Below, piece after piece: positions 16,848 through 24,005 of a stretch of DNA of 64,000 nucleotides. Under the pieces are notes generated by a model, which was given only the letters and a program-made list of their open reading frames with translations, ran no database searches and was not told the DNA's origin. Numbering within the stretch: the stretch's first letter is position 1; the number at the start of each line of letters is the position of its first letter. The position numbers were made by a program, and so were the translations under genes. This DNA comes from UBA3946 sp002385755 (GTDB lineage: Bacteria; Bacillota_I; Bacilli_A; ML615J-28; CAG-698). The stretch is taken from NCBI GenBank assembly GCA_050953085.1, contig JBMNLX010000001.1, forward strand, positions 205,178 through 269,177, written 5' to 3'.

Positions 16848-16871
16848 AGAAAAAAAACCCGGCAAACGGGT
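16848..16871 (-). terminator. Terminator after ylmC
   Basis: ACCCG/CGGGT stem with a short loop followed by a T run on the minus strand, 28 nt past the ylmC stop. Confidence 0.7.
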
Positions 16872-16898
16872 CGTATATTTCGAATAGAATTAAAAAAA

Positions 16899-17141
16899 TT
16901 ATTTTAAAAAATTACTGTAATTGACGATGATTACTTCCCCGCCGATCTTGACGATTTGGTTCCACGGTATGACGATATTGTTTCCGCCGGTGAAAAAATT
17001 CACGAGCCGCGTGTTGCTTTGCACGATAATGGCGGCGATTTTGCCGGTGGTTATATCGATTTCCATATTGGCGATGCGGCCCATTTTCGTCCCGTCAACA
17101 ACGTTGATCACGTCTTTGGACTGGAGCTCCCCCAAAAGCAT
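16899..17141 (-). CDS. ylmC: YlmC/YmxH-family PRC-barrel sporulation protein
   Basis: 80 aa single PRC-barrel domain: DVINVVDGTKMGRIANMEID, then VIPWNQIVKIGGEVIIVN. It is the usual length of the YlmC/YmxH family, widespread in spore-forming Firmicutes, where the exact biochemical role is unknown. Upstream on the minus strand, CATATAAT at about 17155-17162 is preceded by ATA at a 17-bp spacing, which resembles a sigma-E promoter, while no good sigma-A -35 box is present. That would place the gene under mother-cell control; this is inference. Confidence 0.85.
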   Translation of the reverse strand: MLLGELQSKDVINVVDGTKMGRIANMEIDITTGKIAAIIVQSNTRLVNFFTGGNNIVIPWNQIVKIGGEVIIVNYSNFLK

Positions 17142-17189
17142 GAATCCTCACCTACAGCATTATATGACGATTGTCGGCGATTATATACT

Positions 17190-17354
17190 TTATTTTGCGT
17201 TTTTCAGCCGCTCGAGCAATAACTCGTAGGCGATTTCCAAGTCTTTTTTCTTTTTCGTCGGCCGCCGGCGAACGCGGGCGCGGAACGCTTGGGGAAAGAT
17301 ATAAAAACGGTATATATTATCTTTGTTTCGGATAAAGTAGTAATTTTTCATCAT
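17190..17354 (-). CDS. small basic protein of unknown function
   Basis: 54 aa, beginning MMKNYYFIRNKDNIYRFYIF. A very basic middle (RARVRRRPTKKKKD) leads to a predicted helix (EIAYELLLERLKNAK). Codon choice is like that of the core genes. A strong ribosome-binding site is not visible, and the start could be either of the two consecutive ATGs. It sits between rsfS and ylmC in the same orientation. The charge pattern suggests binding to RNA or DNA, but no family is recognised. Confidence 0.5.
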   Translation of the reverse strand: MMKNYYFIRNKDNIYRFYIFPQAFRARVRRRPTKKKKDLEIAYELLLERLKNAK

Positions 17355-17388
17355 GCCATCGGGATTATTTTACCCGGCATGAAAGTTT

Positions 17389-17730
17389 TTATAATAAATT
17401 ATCGGCGTCGATTTGAGGCAAATCCTTCCACAACTTATCTAGATCGTATTTTTCCCGTTCTTCCTGAAGAAAAATATTTAATAGGACGGAATCGGCGTCG
17501 ACCAGCGCCCAATAACCGCCGCTCAAACCCTCGACGCCGCGGATCTCGTATCGCTTCTCGTCGCCGTCCTTTTTGACCCGCTCGACCGTGGTCCTGAGTT
17601 GACGGCCGGAGCTGGCCGTGGCGACGATCACGTAATCGAAAAACGGGGTGAGCGATTTCGTCTCGTAAATCTTGATGTTTTTTACCTTTGCCTCGTCAAT
17701 GCAACGAACGATGTTTTTTAGTAGTTCCAT
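17389..17730 (-). CDS. rsfS: Ribosomal silencing factor RsfS
   Basis: 113 aa RsfS/Iojap protein that binds uL14 on the 50S subunit and blocks subunit joining when nutrients are short. The family core is visible: KIYETKSLTPFFDYVIVATASSG and YWALVDADSVLLNIF. GGAGG precedes the ATG. The start overlaps the yqeK 3' end by 13 nt, the standard Firmicutes arrangement. Confidence 0.95.
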   Translation of the reverse strand: MELLKNIVRCIDEAKVKNIKIYETKSLTPFFDYVIVATASSGRQLRTTVERVKKDGDEKRYEIRGVEGLSGGYWALVDADSVLLNIFLQEEREKYDLDKLWKDLPQIDADNLL

Positions 17731-18305
17731 TTTACCTCCGCGTATTTATTATACAAGTCAATCTGTTCCCGGGAATAGTCATTCAAATCCTTCATCTTTT
17801 TCTTGATTTTCAGGGCGATCGCCTTCCGAAAATCATGCCGGGCGGCTTCGCGCGCTTCTTTCGCGTAATCCTCAAGTCGGGTGTCGTCAATAAAATCAGC
17901 GAGAAAGACGATTTCCGCCGTAAGATCCATCTCCAGGCTCCCGGTCGTGTGCCAGCGGACGGCGCCCGCGATCACGGGATCGTCGACGCCCAGTTCTTCC
18001 GCCAAAACGAAAGGTCCGAGGAGGGCGTGCCATGTCTTCGGTGAGATTTTTATGATTTCGTCATAGACCCCGTGTTTCCGGGCGAGCCCAAGGAAACGCT
18101 CTTCCTTTTCAAATTTCGCGTAATCATGAAGCGCGGCGGCGATGAGCGTCTTTTCCCTGTCGACGGGAAGGGAAAAACGGTCGATCAACTCCTCGCTCTT
18201 CTTTACGACCGCGAGCGAATGCAAATAACGGTGAAGAATTTCCCGATTCCCGCTTTGCAAGTATTTATGCCATAAAAGCGTTTTGTATTCTTCCAGCGTT
18301 TTCAT
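17718..18305 (-). CDS. yqeK: YqeK, HD-domain nucleoside tetraphosphatase
   Basis: HD-superfamily phosphohydrolase that cleaves Ap4A-type dinucleotides. Metal-binding motifs are HRYLHSLAVVKKSEEL, ALHDYAKF and VRWHTTGSLEM. About 195 aa is normal. I start at the ATG at 18305 with GAGGTTGG before it, not at the upstream TTG that overlaps yqeH. In many Firmicutes it follows nadD; here nadD is elsewhere, next to nadE. Confidence 0.93.
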   Translation of the reverse strand: MKTLEEYKTLLWHKYLQSGNREILHRYLHSLAVVKKSEELIDRFSLPVDREKTLIAAALHDYAKFEKEERFLGLARKHGVYDEIIKISPKTWHALLGPFVLAEELGVDDPVIAGAVRWHTTGSLEMDLTAEIVFLADFIDDTRLEDYAKEAREAARHDFRKAIALKIKKKMKDLNDYSREQIDLYNKYAEVKWNY

Positions 18306-18313
18306 ATCCAACC

Positions 18314-19411
18314 TCAAATAATCGCTTTCCGGATTCCGACTTTGATTTTTTCAAAGCAATAAACCTCGACCCGGCCGGCGCCGGCCAGGGTCACGAACCC
18401 GATCCCGCTTATGGTAATGTCGACCTTTTCCGGTCCGAAAGTAAAATCATAGCGGGCGAATTTCCCCAGCCTTTCGCGCTCCGCGGGATTGGGGATTTTT
18501 AAAATATCGTCGCGATGGCGCTCGTAAAACTCCCCGGTGTTTTCAAGCCGCGTCCGGTGAACAGGCAAGGCGTTCGCGGCGTAAACAACAAAGGACGAGC
18601 GGCTCCCGGAGATGAATTTTAAAAATCCGAAACCGGCGATAAAGAGCGTCTGTCCCGGGTCGAGCTGATAAACGCGCGGGCGGATCGGCTTTTTCGAGAC
18701 GAGTTTCTTTTGGTTCGCGTAATCGAGATAATTAGTCGCCTGCCGGGCGTTTATGATCCCCGGCATGTCGATAAGCGAGAGATCCGGCGCGAGCGGCGCC
18801 TCAATAAAATCAAGGGTCGTGCCGATATAGCCGCTCACGGTAATTTCCCCCGGCGTTTTTTTAGCGCGTCCGACGAGCGCGTTTATTAGCGTCGATTTCC
18901 CGACGTTGGTCATCCCGAAAAAATACGCTTCCCGCCCCGTTTGTCGGGACTTAATCGCGGCCAAAAGCGCGTCGATATCCTCCCGGTCGCGGGCGGAGAT
19001 AACGAGCGCGTCCGCCGCGTCAATGCCTTTTTCTTCGAAAAAAGCGCGGACGTATGCCAGGATTTTTCCCCGCTTTACCGACGGTAAGAACAAATCGAAT
19101 TTATTGGCGACGAATAACTTCGGGTTGTCCGGAAAATAATCGTTTATCTCGGGGACATACGTTCCCTCGAGGTCGAAAACGTCGACGACGTTGACGACGA
19201 GAGCCTTGCTTTCCGCGACCGCGGCGATAAATTCCCGCATGTCCAAATCTTCCGCCCCGATTGGAAGCGGGCGGTTATAATGAATGATATTATAGCATCG
19301 CTCGCAATAAAAACTATCTTCCCGCCGTTTCAAAACGTCTGCGCGAACATACCCGCGGCTCCCGGGGTTCGTCGTCTGGACGGGAGCCCCGCAACCCCGA
19401 CATTTACTCAT
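18314..19411 (-). CDS. yqeH: YqeH, circularly permuted ribosome-assembly GTPase
   Basis: 365 aa GTPase required for 30S subunit assembly. An N-terminal zinc finger (CRGCGAPVQ... CERCYN) precedes the GTPase motifs in permuted order: G4 VANKFDLF, G5 region VISARD, then G1 GMTNVGKSTLIN and G3 DMPGI. The C-terminal part ends VEVYCFEKIKVGIRKAII. The 5' end overlaps yqeG by 8 nt. Confidence 0.95.
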   Translation of the reverse strand: MSKCRGCGAPVQTTNPGSRGYVRADVLKRREDSFYCERCYNIIHYNRPLPIGAEDLDMREFIAAVAESKALVVNVVDVFDLEGTYVPEINDYFPDNPKLFVANKFDLFLPSVKRGKILAYVRAFFEEKGIDAADALVISARDREDIDALLAAIKSRQTGREAYFFGMTNVGKSTLINALVGRAKKTPGEITVSGYIGTTLDFIEAPLAPDLSLIDMPGIINARQATNYLDYANQKKLVSKKPIRPRVYQLDPGQTLFIAGFGFLKFISGSRSSFVVYAANALPVHRTRLENTGEFYERHRDDILKIPNPAERERLGKFARYDFTFGPEKVDITISGIGFVTLAGAGRVEVYCFEKIKVGIRKAII

Positions 19412-19949
19412 CCCAAACCCCGAATTTCCGGTAAACCTCGGGATAATGCTTCTTTATTTTCCGGAGAGCGTAGTTTTCGATTTTCCGGTTCAGCCGCGTG
19501 TACCACTTTTCCGTCCGGACGGCGATCGGTTTCACGAGATAGGCGTCGATTCCGAACCGGTTCGATCCCAAAATATCGGTGACGAGTTGGTCGCCGATCG
19601 AGACGATCGCGTCTTTCCCGAAAGGTTTTACGAGTTTAAGCGCTTTGCGGTAACCGCGCTTAAAAGGCTTCAGCGCGTTTTCAATATAACGCGAGCCCGT
19701 GGCCCGCGCGAATGTTTCCACCCGTTTTTTATGGTTGTTGGAAATAAATATTATTTCAAACCCGATTTCCTTGATCCGTTTAAAAAGCGCCATAAGTTTT
19801 TCGCCCGGCTCGCTTTCGGCGTAAGAAACCAAGGTATTGTCGATATCCATTAGTATTATTCGCTTGCCCGCCTCATATAATTTATTGTAATCGATGTCGA
19901 AAACTGTCTTATAAACTTCTTTGGGCAATAAATTCTTCAACTTAAACAA
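19404..19949 (-). CDS. yqeG: YqeG, HAD-superfamily (subfamily IIIA) phosphatase
   Basis: 181 aa HAD phosphatase: motif I ILMDIDNTLVSY, motif II FISNNHKKR, Lys motif near KPFKRGYRKALK, motif III IGDQLVTDILGSN. The start is a TTG at 19949 with GGAGG upstream at a rather long distance. The next ATG would remove the N-terminus and leave only motif I. First gene of the yqeG-yqeH-yqeK-rsfS run. Confidence 0.92.
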   Translation of the reverse strand: MFKLKNLLPKEVYKTVFDIDYNKLYEAGKRIILMDIDNTLVSYAESEPGEKLMALFKRIKEIGFEIIFISNNHKKRVETFARATGSRYIENALKPFKRGYRKALKLVKPFGKDAIVSIGDQLVTDILGSNRFGIDAYLVKPIAVRTEKWYTRLNRKIENYALRKIKKHYPEVYRKFGVWDE

Positions 19950-19973
19950 ATCAGCCTAAACCTCCGTAAAACA

Positions 19974-20002
19974 ATTATATCAAAAACGACGTGAAAAGTA
20001 AA
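19974..20002 (-). promoter_or_regulatory. Probable sigma-A promoter of the yqeGH-yqeK-rsfS run
   Basis: TTTACT at 19997-20002, 17-bp spacer, TATAAT at 19974-19979 on the minus strand. It lies in the short divergent region shared with sigK. Confidence 0.6.
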
Positions 20003-20019
20003 AGCGAAAAGGTGAAAAA

Positions 20020-20691
20020 ATGATTGATTTATTAAGTTTGTTATTGTTACCGATATTGGGCGCGATCGGCTCGCAAAGTTTCCCGGAAGTATTATCCCCG
20101 GAAGACGAAGAAAAATATCTCAAACTTTGGGAACAAGGCGACGAGGAAGCGCGCAATATCTTAATCGAGCATAACCTGAGGCTTGTCGCGCATATCGTCA
20201 AGAAATTTGAAAACACCAGGGAAGACAAGGACGACTTGCTTTCCATCGGCGCTTTTGGCCTGATTAAGGCCGTCGATTCCTACAATTTTAATTCTTCCAC
20301 GAAACTCGCGACTTATGCCGCGCGGTGTATCGAAAATGAAATTTTAATGTTTTTGCGCAGTTCCAAGCGGAAAAGACAGGACACCTGGCTTTACTCGACG
20401 ATCGGCTCCGACAAGGAAGGAAACGAGATTAGGCTTTGCGATGTAATCGAGGACCCCGGGAAATCCGCTTTCGAAAAACTCGTTCTCGAGGAAAAGATCG
20501 CGACGATCAAGGAAGCGCTAAAGATCCTCACTCCCCGCGAGCTCGACATTATTTCCCGGCGTTTCGGCCTAAACGGCCGGGAAATCGAGACGCAGCGGGA
20601 AATCGCCCGGAGCTTGAAAATCTCGCGCAGTTACGTCTCGCGGATTGAAAAGCGGGCCCTGACGAAACTTTACCTGAAAATCAAAAAATAA
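20020..20691 (+). CDS. sigK: RNA polymerase sporulation sigma factor SigK (pro-form)
   Basis: 223 aa sigma-70 factor of the SigK type. The hydrophobic N-terminus LLSLLLLPILGAIGSQSF is the expected membrane pro-sequence removed by SpoIVFB. Region 2 reads RLVAHIVKKFE...DLLSIGAFGLIKAVDSYN and TKLATYAARCIENEILMFLR. The SigK-specific GSDKEGNEIRLCDVIEDP and a region 4 HTH (EIARSLKISRSYVSRIEKRAL) follow. It is uninterrupted, so no skin-type element is present. SpoIVFA and SpoIVFB lie 16 kb away in this window. It stands alone on the plus strand, divergent from yqeG. Confidence 0.95.
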   Translation: MIDLLSLLLLPILGAIGSQSFPEVLSPEDEEKYLKLWEQGDEEARNILIEHNLRLVAHIVKKFENTREDKDDLLSIGAFGLIKAVDSYNFNSSTKLATYAARCIENEILMFLRSSKRKRQDTWLYSTIGSDKEGNEIRLCDVIEDPGKSAFEKLVLEEKIATIKEALKILTPRELDIISRRFGLNGREIETQREIARSLKISRSYVSRIEKRALTKLYLKIKK

Positions 20692-20714
20692 GCGGCTTCG
20701 ACCGCCTATTTTTA
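20684..20714. terminator. Bidirectional terminator between sigK and the FRG gene
   Basis: AAATA-a-GCGG / CCGC-c-TATTT hairpin with A runs on one side and T runs on the other, overlapping the sigK stop. It lies between two convergent genes. Confidence 0.7.
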
Positions 20715-21779
20715 TGACCCGGCGCATATCCCGTCGATAACGCGCGCCGCCCTAACGAAAGCGTCGTCCGCCGGCAGGTCTTGATAATACCGGCAATATC
20801 CCGCGAGCTCGCCGAAAACGAAATAGAAAAGGTCCTCTTCCGCAAGTTTTTGATATATTGCCGGGACCCGCGGTAAAAGCGTCGATTCAAAGAATCGCCT
20901 TCCGCCCGCGCCCGAAAACTCGCGTTCCAAATAACCGCCGAATAACTCGGCGCTCTTTTCGGGACTTGAAACAAGAAAATAAACGTCGCGGTACATTCGC
21001 GAAAGTTCGATGCTTCTCGTCGCGTCGGGGAAAAGCCGAACGAAATTAATCGCCGGCGTTCGCCGGGAAAGTTCGTAAAGCGCCGGCAGTTTTTCATCGC
21101 TTTTTACGACGACTTTTTCAAGCCGGTCTAGCGCGCCGTGATTTATTTCGTCGCGCAGGACGAGCCGGCCCCTTTTTCGCTCGATTTTATTCCCGAGCAG
21201 GATAAACCCGGCTTCCTGCCGCTGATAGCGGATGTTTATCGCTTCCTGCGTCCCGAAAACCTTCTCGTAATCAAGGATAACGGGATCGGATATCGTCCAG
21301 TGCTGAATATATCCGGCGGGGATTTTGTCTCGCCGGGCAAAATATGCGCTTAAATCCGCTCCGGACTCGATAAATTCGACGCCGGTAAAAAGCAGGTGAA
21401 TCTTCCGCTTAACGGAATAAGCCCACTCGCTTTGCACGGGTATAAACCCGGCGTCTTCTTTAATGACATGGATATAACCGTCCTCGTCGAAATGCGAAGC
21501 GCAAGCAAAATACCGGGCGACGCCCTTGTTTCGCGTGACGTCGATCAACCGCGTCCTAAAACCGTAGTGCTGCAGGGTCGCGAGCGCCTTGACGCAATCC
21601 CGTTCGTCCCCGCCGTAGTCGCGCGGGCGAGCGATATGAAGGATCTCTTCGAGATTCTCGACGCTATCCCGGTAATAACGGCTCTCCGCCGCAAGCGGAA
21701 CGCGGCCGATCTCTTCGCGCGTCAAAGCCGGGCGGATATTTTTGTATTTGCGCGGCTCGCCGCGGTAATAAATTTCCAT
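20712..21779 (-). CDS. FRG-domain protein
   Basis: 355 aa. The FRG domain is recognised from IYYRGEPRKY near the start and QHYGFRTRLIDVTRNKGVARYFACAS, the counterpart of the QHYGxPTRLLDWTxNP motif. The remaining 200 residues are not recognised. FRG proteins occur in defence islands and with toxin-like genes; the enzymatic activity of the domain is not settled. CGGAGG precedes the ATG. It is the last gene of an apparent operon: ABC exporter half, ABC exporter half, small membrane protein, then this gene, with gaps of 22-33 nt. Base use is of the core type, so recent import is not evident. Confidence 0.82.
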   Translation of the reverse strand: MEIYYRGEPRKYKNIRPALTREEIGRVPLAAESRYYRDSVENLEEILHIARPRDYGGDERDCVKALATLQHYGFRTRLIDVTRNKGVARYFACASHFDEDGYIHVIKEDAGFIPVQSEWAYSVKRKIHLLFTGVEFIESGADLSAYFARRDKIPAGYIQHWTISDPVILDYEKVFGTQEAINIRYQRQEAGFILLGNKIERKRGRLVLRDEINHGALDRLEKVVVKSDEKLPALYELSRRTPAINFVRLFPDATRSIELSRMYRDVYFLVSSPEKSAELFGGYLEREFSGAGGRRFFESTLLPRVPAIYQKLAEEDLFYFVFGELAGYCRYYQDLPADDAFVRAARVIDGICAGS

Positions 21780-21801
21780 AACAAACCTCCGATCTTTTTC
21801 C

Positions 21802-22083
21802 CTACAACAAACTCAATACCATCAACATAGACAATATCAAGAGCAGGACTGTGTTGTAAAGAAAGAAGTTAGCCAGTTTTCGGTTATCTTTGCGGATAAT
21901 CACGGAACAAAGCAAATTGATCGCCGTCATCACGAACATAAAGATCGTCGTCGCCATCGCGGCCGACAAAATCTTGACCAACTGCAAGACGATAATGACG
22001 ACGAGAGCCGCGGCGGCGGCGCCGAAGATAACGAGAATCAGTTTTTCCTCGCCGTTGGCTTTATTTTGTTTTTCTTTCGTCAT
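21802..22083 (-). CDS. small membrane protein of unknown function
   Basis: 93 aa with a charged N-terminus (MTKEKQNKANGEEK) and three hydrophobic segments near residues 16-36, 43-62 and 73-92. AAGGAG precedes the ATG. It lies 33 nt after an ABC exporter gene and 22 nt before the FRG gene. No family is recognised; the position suggests it works with one or both neighbours. Confidence 0.65.
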   Translation of the reverse strand: MTKEKQNKANGEEKLILVIFGAAAAALVVIIVLQLVKILSAAMATTIFMFVMTAINLLCSVIIRKDNRKLANFFLYNTVLLLILSMLMVLSLL

Positions 22084-22115
22084 TCGCTCCTTTTTCTGTT
22101 CTAACGCGTGTTTCT

Positions 22116-24005
22116 TTAGCGGTCATACCAACGCGCCTGGGTCGAATACAGGCGGGCGTACTCGCCCCCTTTCGCAAGCAGTTCCTCGTGCCGACCGTCC
22201 TCGACGATTCGGCCGTCCTTGAAGACGACGACCCGGTCCGCGAGCGCGGCGACGCTTATCCGGTGCGTTACCATAATGACGGTCTTATCGCGCGACATCT
22301 CGATATATCTCCGGAAAATATCCGCCTCGGTGAAGGGATCGAGATTGCTCGTCGGCTCGTCAAGGATAATGAAATCGCGCTCGCGGTAATAGGCGCGGCC
22401 GATGGCGATTTTTTGCCATTCGCCGCCGGAAAGATCGATCCCGCCGATGTCCTTTCCCAAAAGCGCCTCTTTGTCGGCCGCCGCGAACCCGGAGAAGGTT
22501 AAAGCCTCGGCGATCTTGCCATCGTCGCGAGCCGCGCCAATATCGCCGAGAAAGACGTTATCGCCGACGGTAAAGGATTTAAAACGGTTCGGTTCTTGGA
22601 AGACATATGAAAGCGCGCGATAGCGGCTGGCGAAAGATATATCTCCCGCCGACTCTCCGTTTATCAAAATCTCGCCCGCTGCGGGTTGAAGCATCCCGGT
22701 GAGGAGTTTTATAAACGTCGTCTTCCCGGCCCCGTTCTCGCCGACGAAAGCCACCTTCTCGCCGCGGCGGATCGTGAAATCGACGTTTTTTATCCGATAG
22801 ATATCGGTAAAGGGGTAGCGGTATGAAACCTTCCGCGCTTCCAACTTCTCGATCGAAAGCGGGTCGGGGGCGTCCTCCGCGCCCGTCGGTTGCTCGTTTA
22901 AATCGATAAACTCGAAAAACTGCGCCGCCTCGTGCTTTTTGGAAAGAAAATTGGCGATGGCGCTAAAAAGCCGGCCGGTGCTGTGCATCAGCGTCCCGTT
23001 TAAGGCCAGGACGGCGCCGAGCGCGCCGACCGAGAGTTCCCCCCGCGTCAACAAAATAATCGCAAAGACATTCGCGGCGAGCGTGACGATATTGCTTATG
23101 AAACTGCTCGCCGTGTTAAGCAAAAAAACGTTGAACTGATTCTTCTTTTCCTTTCGGAGATATTCGTCGGCCAAGGTTTTCCACTTATGATAGAAAAAAT
23201 CATGAAGATTGAGCGCCTTAACCTCGATGGCCGAAAGGTCGAGCATGACGTTTTGGTAATATCGCGCCTCGCGCAAAATTTTCGAATGATCGCGCGTGAA
23301 CTTAAAAGTTAGCTTGTTTCCGACATACGTCGTGTAAAGAGTAGGCAGCGGCGCCGCCAAAACGATTAAACACAAAATCGGGTGATAAATATACAACGAG
23401 GCGGCGACGGCGAGTACGGAGACGATCTTCGCGATGATGACGTATCCTTCGATGATGACTCCTCTTTGGAGCGAGCTCCACTCGCTGCCCATCGCGTCAA
23501 AACTGCGCTTAATAATATCGTTTATTTTCGGCGCTTCCATATAATCGGGATAAAGCCGGGCGATTTTTTGATATAGTTTGGCGCGGAACTTTTCCTGCAG
23601 GCGGTGATCCTGAACCTTGCTTAAGCGTTCGATATCCTCGCCGCCGTAAAGGTAGCGGTTGAGGAGACGCTCCGCGAAGCCGATCAGCCAGTACAACGTC
23701 GCAAGGCCGGCGAGCGAGAGCATTTGCGGGAGGGTGACGTCGATCGCGCCGGCGCGGGCGTTCGCGGCGTCGATATATTTCCCCCAAATAAAAGCCAGGG
23801 CCGGTTGCAGGAGACTTAAGAAAACGGCCAGGCCGAGAAAAACGCCGCACATCGCTTTCGCCGAGCCGAACACGTAGACGAAAAGCCTCGTCAGGAAGGG
23901 CAACCGCGCCGCGTTTTCCTTCAAAATATCGCGTTCGAAAACGGCGGTATTATCGTCGTGTTTGATTTCATATGCCGGCTGCGGCGCTTTATTATTCCCC
24001 GCCAT
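22116..24005 (-). CDS. ABC exporter half-transporter, permease/ATPase fusion (second subunit)
   Basis: 629 aa. Six-helix transmembrane domain in about residues 45-340, then an ATPase domain with Walker A GENGAGKTTF, signature IDLSGGEWQK, Walker B FIILDEPTSNLD and switch His MVTHRI. The first 13 nt overlap the other half-transporter, so the two very likely form a heterodimer. Substrate is unknown; lipids, peptides or drugs are usual for this group. Confidence 0.9.
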   Translation of the reverse strand: MAGNNKAPQPAYEIKHDDNTAVFERDILKENAARLPFLTRLFVYVFGSAKAMCGVFLGLAVFLSLLQPALAFIWGKYIDAANARAGAIDVTLPQMLSLAGLATLYWLIGFAERLLNRYLYGGEDIERLSKVQDHRLQEKFRAKLYQKIARLYPDYMEAPKINDIIKRSFDAMGSEWSSLQRGVIIEGYVIIAKIVSVLAVAASLYIYHPILCLIVLAAPLPTLYTTYVGNKLTFKFTRDHSKILREARYYQNVMLDLSAIEVKALNLHDFFYHKWKTLADEYLRKEKKNQFNVFLLNTASSFISNIVTLAANVFAIILLTRGELSVGALGAVLALNGTLMHSTGRLFSAIANFLSKKHEAAQFFEFIDLNEQPTGAEDAPDPLSIEKLEARKVSYRYPFTDIYRIKNVDFTIRRGEKVAFVGENGAGKTTFIKLLTGMLQPAAGEILINGESAGDISFASRYRALSYVFQEPNRFKSFTVGDNVFLGDIGAARDDGKIAEALTFSGFAAADKEALLGKDIGGIDLSGGEWQKIAIGRAYYRERDFIILDEPTSNLDPFTEADIFRRYIEMSRDKTVIMVTHRISVAALADRVVVFKDGRIVEDGRHEELLAKGGEYARLYSTQARWYDR

